Shown here piece by piece: positions 22,953-31,375 of a DNA stretch of 41,192 nt (positions are counted from its first letter, which is position 1; each line of letters starts with the position of its first letter). Origin of the DNA: Alphaproteobacteria bacterium (lineage in GTDB: Bacteria; Pseudomonadota; Alphaproteobacteria; Sphingomonadales; Kordiimonadaceae). Below the pieces are notes generated by a model. It had not been told where the DNA came from. It searched no databases and saw only the letters and a list, made by a program, of their open reading frames with translations. The position numbers were made by a program, and so were the translations under genes. The DNA is taken from NCBI GenBank assembly GCA_021774695.1, contig JAJFIU010000164.1:1-41192 (forward strand), read 5' to 3'.

Positions 22953-23834
22953 TCATCCGCCAGCAAGGCCCGCGGTAACAGGGTCACCGATTCGGCGAAC
23001 AAGCGAGTCGCGCAATTTCCCCAGCGCTTGAGCTTCAAGCTGGCGCACTCGTTCTTTAGAAATACCAAGTTGAGAACCAAGAACCGCCAATGTGACGCTG
23101 TTTTCTTTCAGCTGACGCTCGCGGATGATGAAGCTTTCGCGGTCTGTAAGATCGTTCATGGCATCCTTGATCAAAACAGACTTCTTGTTCCGATCATGGG
23201 TAGCAATATAAAGCGTATCCGGCTGCGGCGTGTCGGCCACCAAAAGGTCTTGCCATTCCTGTGCCGATTCGTCGGCCACAGGCGCATTCAGTGATCGGTC
23301 AACACCCGACAAGCGGCCTTCCATGGCCTCAACATCACGCAGGCGCACACCCATTTCATCAGCGATCTGGTTTCGTGCCTGAAAAGTAAGTGGCCGGTCG
23401 GCGTCAACACGCATTTTTGCCTTCAATCTTTTCAGGTTAAAAAACAGCGCTTTGTGGGCTGACGTGGTTCCGGTGCGGACGATCGACCAGTTGCGCAACA
23501 CATAATCCTGAACTGCTGCGCGCACCCACCAAGAGGCATAAGTAGAAAACCGTACTTCGCGCGCTGATTCGAAACGGTAGGCCGCTTCCATCAGGCCAAC
23601 GGTGCCTTCTTGTATCAAATCTGAAACTGGTAGGCCGTAATGTCGGTAACGGCTTGCTGCGGCTACAGCCAATCGCAAATGCGCTTCGGTGAGTTTCTTG
23701 AGCGCATGCTCGTCGCGATCAGTTTGCCAAGCAATTGCCAGGTCGATCTCTTCTTCGCGCTCCAGCATAGGAGCCTTCATCGCAAATCGAATAATTCGCC
23801 GGTCATCACCGGTTGCCCAATTGCCTGCCGCCAC
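22953..23834 (-). CDS. rpoH: Heat-shock sigma factor RpoH (sigma-32)
   Basis: 293 residues from a GTG at 23834 with GGAGAG upstream. Region 2 is intact: HLRLAVAAASRYRHYGLPVS, DLIQEGTVGLMEAAYRFE and RFSTYASWWVRAAVQDYVLR. HKALFFNLKRLK at about 128-139 is the RpoH box that distinguishes heat-shock sigma factors. Region 4 has the helix-turn-helix LGSQLGISKERVRQLEAQAL. It directs RNA polymerase to chaperone and protease promoters. Alphaproteobacteria often carry two copies; the tail here (LVRRIGDPVTAGLAGG) does not tell me which type this is. It lies just downstream of carD but behind carD's terminator, so it has its own promoter. Confidence 0.95.
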   Translation of the reverse strand: MAAGNWATGDDRRIIRFAMKAPMLEREEEIDLAIAWQTDRDEHALKKLTEAHLRLAVAAASRYRHYGLPVSDLIQEGTVGLMEAAYRFESAREVRFSTYASWWVRAAVQDYVLRNWSIVRTGTTSAHKALFFNLKRLKAKMRVDADRPLTFQARNQIADEMGVRLRDVEAMEGRLSGVDRSLNAPVADESAQEWQDLLVADTPQPDTLYIATHDRNKKSVLIKDAMNDLTDRESFIIRERQLKENSVTLAVLGSQLGISKERVRQLEAQALGKLRDSLVRRIGDPVTAGLAGG

Positions 23835-23943
23835 GTCTCTCTCCGCTTGCAGAATTAATGCACCTGATTAATCGAGAGCATTATCTACATTTTCACAGAG
23901 TTTGACAGTGTTTTTTTCAAACATTTTTGAATTGGCCCTATTC

Positions 23944-23972
23944 AAAAAAAAACCCGCCACAAACGGCGGGTT
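23944..23972 (-). terminator. Rho-independent terminator of carD
   Basis: AACCCGCC (23951-23958) pairs with GGCGGGTT (23965-23972). On the minus strand the hairpin runs into eight or nine U (23952-23944). It lies 25 bases past the carD stop and insulates rpoH. Confidence 0.9.
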
Positions 23973-23996
23973 TTCAAAAGCTTATCCAGCGACGAT

Positions 23997-24497
23997 TTAA
24001 GCGGCAAGTTCCTTCTCGAGCTTGCCCATCGCGGCTTCTTCATCAATATCCTCAACGGCGGCCAACTCGCGCGCCAGCCGGCCAAGAGCTGATTCGTATA
24101 TTTGGCGCTCGCTATAGGACTGTTCCGGCTGATCATCGCCGCGGTGCAAATCGCGAACAACTTCAGCAATGGATACCAAATCACCAGAGTTGATCTTGGC
24201 CTCATATTCCTGTGCCCTACGGCTCCACATGGTCCGCTTAATGCGCGCTCTGCCTTTAAGTGTAGTGAATGCTTTTTGCAGGGTGTCATCAGATGACAAA
24301 CGGCGCATACCGCTAATTTCGGCTTTATTGGTAGGCACCCGCAACGTCATACGCTCTTTTTCAAAGCGAATAACATATAGGTCCAACGACGAACCCGCGA
24401 CTTCTTGAGTTTCAAGCTCGGTCACCCGGCCAACGCCGTGTTTAGGGTAAACAATATAATCACCAATTGAATAAGGAAGATTTTTAAATTTAGCCAT
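23997..24497 (-). CDS. carD: CarD/CdnL-family RNA polymerase-binding regulator
   Basis: 166 residues. The N-terminal Tudor-like RNA-polymerase interaction domain is clear (YSIGDYIVYPKHGVGRVTEL, VIRFEKERMTLRVPTNKA). The helical C-terminal domain (MRRLSSDDTLQKAFTTLKGR, RTMWSRRAQEYEAKINSGDL, then DLHRG) binds promoter DNA and stabilises open complexes, chiefly at rRNA and growth-related promoters. The C-terminus is acidic (EDIDEEAAMGKLEKELAA). In alphaproteobacteria it is commonly next to fdxA, as here. It has its own terminator downstream and a long 530-base leader region upstream. Confidence 0.95.
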   Translation of the reverse strand: MAKFKNLPYSIGDYIVYPKHGVGRVTELETQEVAGSSLDLYVIRFEKERMTLRVPTNKAEISGMRRLSSDDTLQKAFTTLKGRARIKRTMWSRRAQEYEAKINSGDLVSIAEVVRDLHRGDDQPEQSYSERQIYESALGRLARELAAVEDIDEEAAMGKLEKELAA

Positions 24498-24718
24498 ATT
24501 CCGTTACATCCTTTTTATTGTGGCACACACAGTTTTACGCGAACAACTCCAAGTCAGACAAACCTTCCACCCACCAAACTCAGGTGGCCCCCATAAAAGG
24601 TTCAAATGTTCGTGTAAACCTCGCCTAATGTTATCAAATTCGAGATCTTTATCGTTCAAAATCCAATCGAATCGGCGTGCCTGATAGTTACTAACAAGTT
24701 ACAGGCTGCACAAACTTC

Positions 24719-24749
24719 AGCGCCGCATATTTCCAAGCGGCGCTTTTTT
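24719..24749 (+). terminator. Plus-strand terminator with no known gene upstream
   Basis: AGCGCCGC (24719-24726) pairs with GCGGCGCT (24737-24744) around a 10-base loop, followed by six T. The minus strand has no U-run after the hairpin, so it works in the plus direction. But both flanking genes are on the minus strand. This implies a plus-strand transcript starting in 24500-24719, possibly a small RNA. Confidence 0.65.
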
Positions 24750-24785
24750 AAACGTTTATGATATTGGTTTAATATCAATATCTTA

Positions 24786-24813
24786 GCCGATGCCGTTGCA
24801 GGCATTTATCGGC
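24786..24813. repeat. Imperfect inverted repeat in the carD leader region
   Basis: GCCGATGCC at 24786-24794 and GGCA plus TCGGC at 24801-24804 and 24809-24813 can form a bulged hairpin with loop GTTGCA. It lies about 290 bases upstream of carD and has no U-run, so it is not a terminator. Confidence 0.3.
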
Positions 24814-24971
24814 AAGGTCATCAGGCAATCAAGCGGCCCAAACGTTCATTTCATGCAGCAATCCACGTGAGTATAACATAAAACACACTCAAAATGTACC
24901 CCCTAAGCGAGTCGAAACGCTAAAATGCGGGGTGATTCGGCCGTTTTTGTTGGGTTTTTCTGTCATTTTAC

Positions 24972-24995
24972 AAAAAAACCGAGTTACAAACCCGG
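24972..24995 (-). terminator. Rho-independent terminator of fdxA
   Basis: On the minus strand CCGGGTT (24995-24989) pairs with AACTCGG (24985-24979), with one G-U pair and loop TGT. It runs into seven U (24978-24972). It lies 32 bases after the fdxA stop. Confidence 0.85.
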
Positions 24996-25027
24996 CTTTT
25001 AGAAATCAACACTAATGCACAGCTAAC

Positions 25028-25363
25028 TCAATCGCCAGCACCGGGCTTAGCGGAGAACAGCTCCATCTTACCCTCTTTGCCTTTCCAATCATCAGCATCC
25101 GCAGGCTGCTCGCCCTTGGTGGTAATATTGGGCCATTCTTCCGAATATTTGGTGTTCACTTCCAGCATTGCCTCTAGGCCGTCCTCAGTGTCTGGCAAAA
25201 TGGCTTCAGCAGGACATTCGGGCTCGCACACACCGCAATCAATGCATTCATTGGGGTTGATCACCAACATATTCTCGCCTTCATAGAAGCAATCGACCGG
25301 ACAAACCTCTACGCAGTCCATATATTTGCATTTGATACATGCTTCCGTGACGATATAGGTCAT
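25028..25363 (-). CDS. fdxA: Seven-iron ferredoxin FdxA
   Basis: 111 residues. Cysteines are at 9, 12, 17, 21, 25, 40, 43, 46 and 50 ([33 protein letters not shown]). This is exactly the spacing of the Azotobacter FdI type, with one [3Fe-4S] and one [4Fe-4S] cluster. The C-terminal extension ([20 protein letters not shown]) is the typical one for the family. It is a soluble low-potential electron carrier. The ATG at 25363 has AAGGAG at good spacing. It stands between carD and the S4 protein gene, a neighbourhood conserved in alphaproteobacteria. Confidence 0.96.
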   Translation of the reverse strand: MTYIVTEACIKCKYMDCVEVCPVDCFYEGENMLVINPNECIDCGVCEPECPAEAILPDTEDGLEAMLEVNTKYSEEWPNITTKGEQPADADDWKGKEGKMELFSAKPGAGD

Positions 25364-25490
25364 CGGTGTCTCCTTGTTTTTCCAGTATTGCCTTCAAGGA
25401 AGTTCAATTTCCCTAAAAGCGTGGCCCGTTAAATGATTTTATGCCGAAAAGAAGTGCGCTCGGCAATGCCTTTTCTCATCTCGAGGTAAA

Positions 25491-25889
25491 TCAACTTTTT
25501 CGCTGAAGCTTGTCAAGTGCTCGGCGATCGATTTTTGTCGGCCTGCCCATACCTCTTTCGCGGCTTGGGTTAAGAGGTTTTTCCGGGTTCCCAGCGGCAC
25601 TTTCTCCCGGCGGTGTTTGATCTTTATACAAGAGGGCCGCTTCCGATGCCGGACCGCGGCGCACCCCCAGCGCAACGATTTCGATCACCTTGACCTCGTC
25701 TGCTTTTGGGAACGTCAGCACATCACCTACCATAATCATTGCGCTGGCTTTTTTTACGTGCTCGCCGTTGATCCGCACCTTTTTAGCCCTGCACTGCGCC
25801 GCCGCCAAGGACCGGGATTTATAAAACCGTGCCTGCCACAGCCACTTATCAAGCCGCAACCGCCCAATAGAATTTTCCAGCGCACTCAT
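25491..25889 (-). CDS. S4-domain RNA-binding protein, Hsp15-like
   Basis: 132 residues. The S4 domain covers about 10-60 (GRLRLDKWLWQARFYKSRSL, AAAQCRAKKVRINGEHVKKA), followed by VGDVLTFPKADEVKVIEIVA. This matches Hsp15 (HslR), which binds stalled 50S subunits carrying nascent chains after heat shock. The C-terminal tail is basic and disordered-looking. The start codon is six bases from the stop of the helicase gene, so the two are co-transcribed. The link with a helicase and, nearby, RpoH suits an RNA/ribosome-stress role. Confidence 0.9.
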   Translation of the reverse strand: MSALENSIGRLRLDKWLWQARFYKSRSLAAAQCRAKKVRINGEHVKKASAMIMVGDVLTFPKADEVKVIEIVALGVRRGPASEAALLYKDQTPPGESAAGNPEKPLNPSRERGMGRPTKIDRRALDKLQRKS

Positions 25890-25895
25890 CTTTCG

Positions 25896-28800
25896 CTATT
25901 TTTTCTTAGACAACGCATCTTTCAAGCCAGCCAAGGCTGCAAACGGCGAGTCGGGATCCATGCGCACAGGCTTTGGCTGCGGCCGCGCGTTATGCGGCCG
26001 TGGTCCAGCTGGTTTGCCTTTGCCGGGGCGATCTCGACCTTTGCCTTTGGCGCGCTGGTTATCCCGGTTATCCTTGGCACTACGCCCGCCGCGACGTTGA
26101 TCATCTTGCTTAGCCCCGCCCCCATCGCTCTGCGGTTTTCTATTCTGCGGCTTACCTTGCGGTCGCACTGGCCGTTTCGGTGCCCACATAAAGACGTGGC
26201 GTTCGACCGGCGCTGCCGCATCTTCGATCTGCTCTTTAGCGGTATCGGTTTCTGCCGCAGGCGAATCAGAAGCGTCGTCTTCGTCTTTCGATTTAGCCTG
26301 TTCCGCAGATTTTGCTTCGTCTGCGACAGCGCTAGCAGCTTCACTGGCCACCACTTCCGCACTATCAACCGGCGATTCTGCTTCAACTGTTGGAACGCTC
26401 ACCTCAACGGGCGTTTCTTCAGCGGAGGCGCTTTCAATTTTTGCGTGTTCGTCTGCTTTAGGCGTTTCGTCTGCTTTAGGCACTTCGTCTGCTTTAGGCT
26501 CTGGGGCAGTTTCCACCACACGGCGTTCGTTTTTATACCCAATGCCCTGCATCACTTCGGCGAAGTCATCGCCGGACAGGCCAACCAGACCCATAATCTC
26601 AGGGGTAACATCAAACCAGTTGCGGTCCTGACCCAAGGGTCGCACAGCATCAGCGAGGCGTTCAAGCATATCCATGCGCACGGCTTTTTTGCCAACAACA
26701 TGAAAGCCGCACATTTCGTAAAAGGTGTTCGGCGCGGTTTTGTCCGTATCAACCCACACCATGCCCGGTGTCGGCAAAGACGGCAACGCCGTCAGGTTTC
26801 CAGCCATCGCCCACATCATCAACCGCAGCTCAATGGCGTGTGGCTTTAGCACCAACGGCATGTAAAGACTGGTGGCACCAATACGGATGCCAAAGCGGCG
26901 CAGTCCCTTGCGCGCATCTTGGTCAATTTGGCGTAAATCCCCGGCAACTAACTTGCGCGGCAACACGCCGTAATTTTCCATCAGCCGGAAAGCAACACCG
27001 CGCACCATACCCGATAGCGGTTCAGTGCCTTCGGGTGGTTCGACCTCACCGTTTAATTCCTGCGCCAGTTTAACCAGCGGATCCAACTTCTCGGTAATAC
27101 GAGCATCCAGCCAGTCCTGTGCCCGGCCGCGCACCAGTTCTTTCATCTCGTCGGACAAAAGCGTCGAGGACAAAAGCTTCACACGCGGCGCCATAAAGGC
27201 ACCAATGTCCTGCACGGTGCCAATGGGCGCGCCTTCCCACATCAGTTGCGGATTGGTCAAACCAGCGGAAAAATCAAAGGTCAGGGTTTTATAGCCCACG
27301 TTAGCGAACAATTTAGCCTTGCGCGTCAGCTCGACCTGCAGCGCAGTTTCAGCGGCCGCTTTCAGCACTTTCTGATCGTCGCGCGCCGCACCCGGTTCAA
27401 CCTTAAACGAGAAGCCTTGCACCTCGCCGATTTCGTGTCCTTCAACAGTAACCTGTTGTGTCTCTTTATCTATGCTCACACTGAGCTCACCCCTTTGCCT
27501 GAGCGAACGCATGAGAACCGCGGTTCGGCGGTCCACAAAACGCTGGGTTAATTTTTCATGCAGTGCGTCTGACAATCGGTCTTCAACACTACGGGTCACA
27601 TGGGCCCAATGGGCCGCATCCTGCAGCCAGCCTTTGCGGTGGGACACGTAGGTCCATATGCGGATGCTGGCAATTCGGCCGGCCAAGGTATCTATATCGC
27701 CGTGACTATTGTCAAGCCGCTTCACCTGCCGCGCGATCCAATCGTGCGAAATAACCCCTGCCGGTGACATTAATTCACTGTAAATCCGTCTCAAAGTGCC
27801 GAAATGGTCCTCGGGCGACAATTTGCGAAAATCTGGAATTTGGCAAACATTCCAAAGCCTTTCGACCGCGTCGCGGCTTGTTGCCATCGCCTTGACGCCG
27901 TCATCGGCTGCGATTGCCTTCAGTGCGAAGGCATCCACCGCGCCGCGCACTCTATGCAGGCCTTCGGTCGTTGCCGGCATCTCCAGTGACCGGAAAAGCC
28001 GGGGAATCGTCGAGAAATCCAGCCGGTGGTTGCGCCAATAAATGCCTTTAACCGGCTCAAAACGATGGTCTTCGATTTGGGCGATCATCGCCGGGTCCAT
28101 CGCTTCGGCCTCACCGCCGCCGAGGGTTGAGAAGGTGCCGTCATGTTTGTAGCGCCCGGCACGCCCGGCAATCTGCGCCGCCTCAGCTGCTGTCAGGTCG
28201 CGGAAGCGCCGACCGTCAAACTTACCAAGACGGGAAAAGGACACATGGCCAATATCCATATTCAAGCCCATGCCGATGGCGTCGGTGGCAACCAAATGCT
28301 CCACGTCGCCCGACTGGTACATTTCCACCTGCGCGTTACGGGTTCGCGGGCTAAGTGCCCCCATCACGATAGCTGCTCCGCCTTTTTGGCGGCGCATCAA
28401 TTCGGCCATGGCATAAACATCCGCCGCCGAGAAACCCACCACGACGCTACGTCGCGGCAGTTTTGATATTTTGACAGGTTTAACATGGCTCAACAGCGAA
28501 AACCGGTCGCGCCGCACAATCTCTGCCTCGGGCACGAGGCGGCGAATAATCGGCCCCATGGTTTCCGCGCCCAACAATAGCGTTTCAAAGCGACCCCGAC
28601 TGTGCAGCAAATGCTCGGTGAATATATGGCCGCGCTGGGGGTCGGCGGCCATTTGGATTTCATCAATGGCAACAAAATCGACCGGGGCGGTGCGCGACAT
28701 GGCCTCGGCAGTGCACAAGAAATAGCGCGCGCCTTCAGGCACAATGCGTTCCTCGCCGGTGATCAGGCCAACCTGGTTTTTGCCTTTAACCGCGACAACC

Positions 28801-28937
28801 TTGTCATACACCTCGCGGGCCAACAGGCGCAGCGGAAAACCCATCATGCCCGACGAATAACCAAGCATACGCTCGACGGCATAATAGGTTTTGCCGGTAT
28901 TGGTGGAGCCAAGAACGGCCTTGATGATGCCTGACAT
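25896..28937 (-). CDS. Suv3-like ATP-dependent RNA helicase with long disordered C-terminal tail
   Basis: 1013 residues from MSGIIKAVLG at 28937; the frame stays open further upstream but would overlap the divergent amidase start region. Walker A is GSTNTGKT (10-17), motif II is DEIQ (92-95), and the helicase C-terminal domain has MGLNMDIGHVSFSRLGKFDG and AAQIAGRAGRYKHDG. The order and the GFPLRLLAREVYD segment are those of mitochondrial SUV3, whose bacterial relatives are common in alphaproteobacteria. The last about 209 residues are low complexity. First come near-repeats of PKADE (KADEVPKADETPKADEHAK) in an acidic Ala/Glu stretch, then a basic, Gly/Arg/Lys-rich, RNA-binding-type tail (GKGRDRPGKGKPAGPRPHN). 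Likely role: RNA decay or ribosome maturation. It is co-transcribed with the S4 gene. Confidence 0.9.
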   Translation of the reverse strand: MSGIIKAVLGSTNTGKTYYAVERMLGYSSGMMGFPLRLLAREVYDKVVAVKGKNQVGLITGEERIVPEGARYFLCTAEAMSRTAPVDFVAIDEIQMAADPQRGHIFTEHLLHSRGRFETLLLGAETMGPIIRRLVPEAEIVRRDRFSLLSHVKPVKISKLPRRSVVVGFSAADVYAMAELMRRQKGGAAIVMGALSPRTRNAQVEMYQSGDVEHLVATDAIGMGLNMDIGHVSFSRLGKFDGRRFRDLTAAEAAQIAGRAGRYKHDGTFSTLGGGEAEAMDPAMIAQIEDHRFEPVKGIYWRNHRLDFSTIPRLFRSLEMPATTEGLHRVRGAVDAFALKAIAADDGVKAMATSRDAVERLWNVCQIPDFRKLSPEDHFGTLRRIYSELMSPAGVISHDWIARQVKRLDNSHGDIDTLAGRIASIRIWTYVSHRKGWLQDAAHWAHVTRSVEDRLSDALHEKLTQRFVDRRTAVLMRSLRQRGELSVSIDKETQQVTVEGHEIGEVQGFSFKVEPGAARDDQKVLKAAAETALQVELTRKAKLFANVGYKTLTFDFSAGLTNPQLMWEGAPIGTVQDIGAFMAPRVKLLSSTLLSDEMKELVRGRAQDWLDARITEKLDPLVKLAQELNGEVEPPEGTEPLSGMVRGVAFRLMENYGVLPRKLVAGDLRQIDQDARKGLRRFGIRIGATSLYMPLVLKPHAIELRLMMWAMAGNLTALPSLPTPGMVWVDTDKTAPNTFYEMCGFHVVGKKAVRMDMLERLADAVRPLGQDRNWFDVTPEIMGLVGLSGDDFAEVMQGIGYKNERRVVETAPEPKADEVPKADETPKADEHAKIESASAEETPVEVSVPTVEAESPVDSAEVVASEAASAVADEAKSAEQAKSKDEDDASDSPAAETDTAKEQIEDAAAPVERHVFMWAPKRPVRPQGKPQNRKPQSDGGGAKQDDQRRGGRSAKDNRDNQRAKGKGRDRPGKGKPAGPRPHNARPQPKPVRMDPDSPFAALAGLKDALSKKK

Positions 28938-29135
28938 AAAAATGCTCAATTGAAAGCGGCCAATAGAATTCGGCCTAGCTATTCCGATAAATAGAACCCG
29001 CAGTGCATGGTTACAATCTGTTTTACCGCTTTTCTTAGAACAGCTATCAAATCCCTGTGTCCGTCCATTGCGCGACATCCCGTAGCAGGCTAGTGTTCTG
29101 GATAAGTATTGGGCAAGCAAGGGAAGGGTTTACTC

Positions 29136-30863
29136 ATGGCAAAAAAAGTTGATCGGCGACAGTTTCTAAAGGCATCCGGCGCAGCAGCGAGCGGTATCGC
29201 TGTTACCGCGGGGGCATTGGCGCAGGACGCTGGCCCTCCGCTCAAATCAGCGGCTGATCTCGGGATTGCTGAGAAACTGGCCGGAGTTAACTATACCGAC
29301 AGTGAGCGCGCGGTGATCTATGACAGCCTTGAGGGCATGGTTGATCGTATCAGGGCACGCCGCGACGGCACCACCATCGAAAACACCGATGCGCCAGCGC
29401 TAACGTTTGATCCGCGCCTTCCGGGCGAAAGCTATAAAGCGCAAACAAATACTGTGCGCTTGGCTGGAACTCCGACAAGGGCGTTACCCAACGATGAAGA
29501 CATCGCCTTTGCGTCAGTGAGCGAGCAGGGCGCGTGGTTGCGCTCGGGCGCGCTAACCGCCAACCGGCTGCTGGATATTTATTTAACCCGCATCCGTGCG
29601 CACGGCCCCAAGCTGGAGTGTTTCATCACTGTGATGGAAGAAAGCGCGCGCCGAGAAGCCTTTCAGGCTGATAGCGAACTACGCGCTGGCCGCGACCGCG
29701 GGCCGCTGCACGGCATTCCATACGGTATGAAAGACCTGACCGACACGGCCGGCGTTGCTACCACATGGGGCGCGGCGCCCTACAAGGACCGCGTGCCCGC
29801 AGAGGACGCCGTGATCGTCAAGCGCCTACGCGAAGCTGGTGCTGTCCTTGTGGGCAAAACCACCTTAGGGGCACTGGCCTACGGCGATAAATGGTTCGCT
29901 GGCACCACCCGTAACCCCTGGAATACCGACGAAGGCTCGTCCGGTTCAAGCGCCGGGTCAGCCTCGTCTACTGCGGCCGGGCTGGTGAGCTTTGCCATCG
30001 GCACTGAAACGCTGGGCTCCATCGTCTCGCCCTCCAACCGCTGCGGCACCACCGGCCTGCGGCCAACATTCGGGCGTATACCGCGCACCGGGGCGATGGC
30101 GCTGTGTTGGTCTCTCGATAAATTCGGACCCATCTGCCGGTATGTTGAAGACACAGCGCTTGTATTAGCGGCGGTTAACGGTGCTGACGTTGGTGACCCC
30201 AGCTCCCTTGAATGGGGTTTTGACTATGACGCGGCAGTGGCAACAGCACAGGACATCAAAATTGGTTACAATCCAGCGTGGTTTGAAGGCGACAATGTCA
30301 CTGCCAGCGAGAAGGCAATGCCCGATATGGTGCGCGAACTTGGCTATGACCTGACAGAAATCACCCTGCCTGACCTGCCCTACGGCTCGCTGGTTACCTT
30401 GCTTGAGGTAGAGGGCGCAGCGGCTTTTGAAGAAATGACCCTGTCAAACCGCGACGACATGATGACCTGGCAAGAGCCGCGTGCCTGGCCTAACACATTC
30501 CGGTCGGCGCACCTGCATTCTGCGGTTGAAGCCATGCAGCTGGACCGCTTCCGGCGGCAGGTAATGCAAATGATGGCCGACGTTTACAAGCAAGTGGATG
30601 TGATTCTGTGCCCTAACTTCGGCGGCGGCATGCTTCTTATCACCAATTATACTGGTCATCCGTGCCTGATTTTCCCGGCCGGACTGGAAACCCGGGAAAC
30701 TGTGCCCCTTACCGGGCGACCCGTGCCGGAAGAACGGCCCACAAAATCGGTGCCGCAAGGCTTTACCCTGTGGGGCAACATGTTCCGCGAGGATCAGATA
30801 CTGGCGTTGGGCAGCCTTCTGGAGCGACAAATCAACTTCAAAGCCAACAGACCCAAGCTTTAA
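29136..30863 (+). CDS. Tat-exported amidase-signature hydrolase
   Basis: 575 residues from the ATG at 29136; an in-frame codon nine residues earlier would bury the signal. The twin-arginine signal DRRQFLKASGAAASGIAV is at 6-23. The amidase-signature triad is visible: Lys199 in GIPYGMKDL, the serine-rich loop GSSGSSAG (267-274) carrying the cis-serine, and the nucleophile Ser295 in GTETLGSI. ARREAFQADSELRAG and NRCGTTGLRPTFGRIPRTGA are other family marks. The enzyme cleaves amides outside the cytoplasm; the substrate is unknown. It is divergent from the helicase gene, which starts about 200 bases away. It fits the window's theme of exported amide and peptide hydrolases. Confidence 0.92.
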   Translation: MAKKVDRRQFLKASGAAASGIAVTAGALAQDAGPPLKSAADLGIAEKLAGVNYTDSERAVIYDSLEGMVDRIRARRDGTTIENTDAPALTFDPRLPGESYKAQTNTVRLAGTPTRALPNDEDIAFASVSEQGAWLRSGALTANRLLDIYLTRIRAHGPKLECFITVMEESARREAFQADSELRAGRDRGPLHGIPYGMKDLTDTAGVATTWGAAPYKDRVPAEDAVIVKRLREAGAVLVGKTTLGALAYGDKWFAGTTRNPWNTDEGSSGSSAGSASSTAAGLVSFAIGTETLGSIVSPSNRCGTTGLRPTFGRIPRTGAMALCWSLDKFGPICRYVEDTALVLAAVNGADVGDPSSLEWGFDYDAAVATAQDIKIGYNPAWFEGDNVTASEKAMPDMVRELGYDLTEITLPDLPYGSLVTLLEVEGAAAFEEMTLSNRDDMMTWQEPRAWPNTFRSAHLHSAVEAMQLDRFRRQVMQMMADVYKQVDVILCPNFGGGMLLITNYTGHPCLIFPAGLETRETVPLTGRPVPEERPTKSVPQGFTLWGNMFREDQILALGSLLERQINFKANRPKL

Positions 30864-30962
30864 AGCGGTGCAATAAGGCTTGACCCAACCGCACGAATCG
30901 CATAGAGACGCGCGGTGCTGGCGGTCTAACACCGGATGGCACTTGAACGATCAAAAGATTCT

Positions 30963-30977
30963 CAAGCCAAAGGCTTG
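30963..30977 (+). promoter_or_regulatory. Short hairpin in the rpmB leader
   Basis: CAAGCC-AAA-GGCTTG forms a six-pair hairpin 22 bases before the rpmB ATG and just upstream of its ribosome site (AAGGAT). It could affect mRNA stability or act in feedback control. There is no U-run, so it is not a terminator. Confidence 0.3.
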
Positions 30978-30999
30978 ATAGAAAAACAAGGATAAGATC

Positions 31000-31287
31000 A
31001 TGGCTCGTGTATGCGAACTTACTGGAAAGCGCGTGATGTCAGGCAACAATGTCTCGCACGCTAACAATAGAACCCGTCGTCGTTTTTTGCCAAACCTGAC
31101 CAATGTTACATTGATGTCAGACATAACTGGTCGCTCTATCGGCCTGCGCATCTCTGCACATGCGCTGCGCTCCGTTGAGCATAATGACGGTCTTGATAAC
31201 TTTTTGCTTAAAGCTAGCGACGGTGACCTGTCATCTGCTGCGCTGAAACTGAAGAAAGATATCAAGAAGAAAATGGCGGCTGTATAA
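31000..31287 (+). CDS. rpmB: 50S ribosomal protein L28
   Basis: 95 residues: [40 protein letters not shown], ending [10 protein letters not shown]. This is the zinc-free proteobacterial form, because the paired CxxC motifs of the zinc type are absent. The ATG at 31000 follows AAGGAT. As often in alphaproteobacteria, rpmG is not next to it. It is a single transcription unit with its own hairpin leader and terminator. Confidence 0.97.
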   Translation: MARVCELTGKRVMSGNNVSHANNRTRRRFLPNLTNVTLMSDITGRSIGLRISAHALRSVEHNDGLDNFLLKASDGDLSSAALKLKKDIKKKMAAV

Positions 31288-31333
31288 GCCGGTCTTTGCT
31301 GGGCAGTATAAGCCCGCATAAATAAAGAATTCT

Positions 31334-31367
31334 AACGCTGTACCTTTTAAAAGGTGCGGCGTTTTTT
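31334..31367 (+). terminator. Rho-independent terminator of rpmB
   Basis: AACGC (31334-31338) pairs with GCGTT (31359-31363) and ACCTTTT pairs with AAAAGGT inside, separated by a small internal mismatch. The hairpin is followed by TTTTTT to 31367. It ends just before the stop codon of the convergent gene (31376). Confidence 0.85.
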
Positions 31368-31375
31368 ATGACATC

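Larger units (their letters stand above)
24498..25027. other. 530-base intergenic region between carD and fdxA
   Basis: No convincing protein gene on either strand. It holds the carD leader/promoter, an orphan plus-strand terminator (24719-24749), an imperfect inverted repeat GCCGATGCC / GGCA-TTTA-TCGGC (24786-24813), and the fdxA terminator (24972-24995). The 24560-24719 stretch ahead of the orphan terminator is a candidate small-RNA gene on the plus strand. Confidence 0.6.

Noticed and set aside
23875..23910. Possible rpoH promoter with a GATAAT -10 box
   Set aside because: The matching -35 position has only a poor fit on the coding strand, so I do not call it.
25617..26849. 410-codon plus-strand frame rich in Phe, Cys, Arg and His
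   Set aside because: It lies opposite the S4 and helicase genes; its odd composition is the antisense of the helicase's Lys/Glu/Ala-rich tail.
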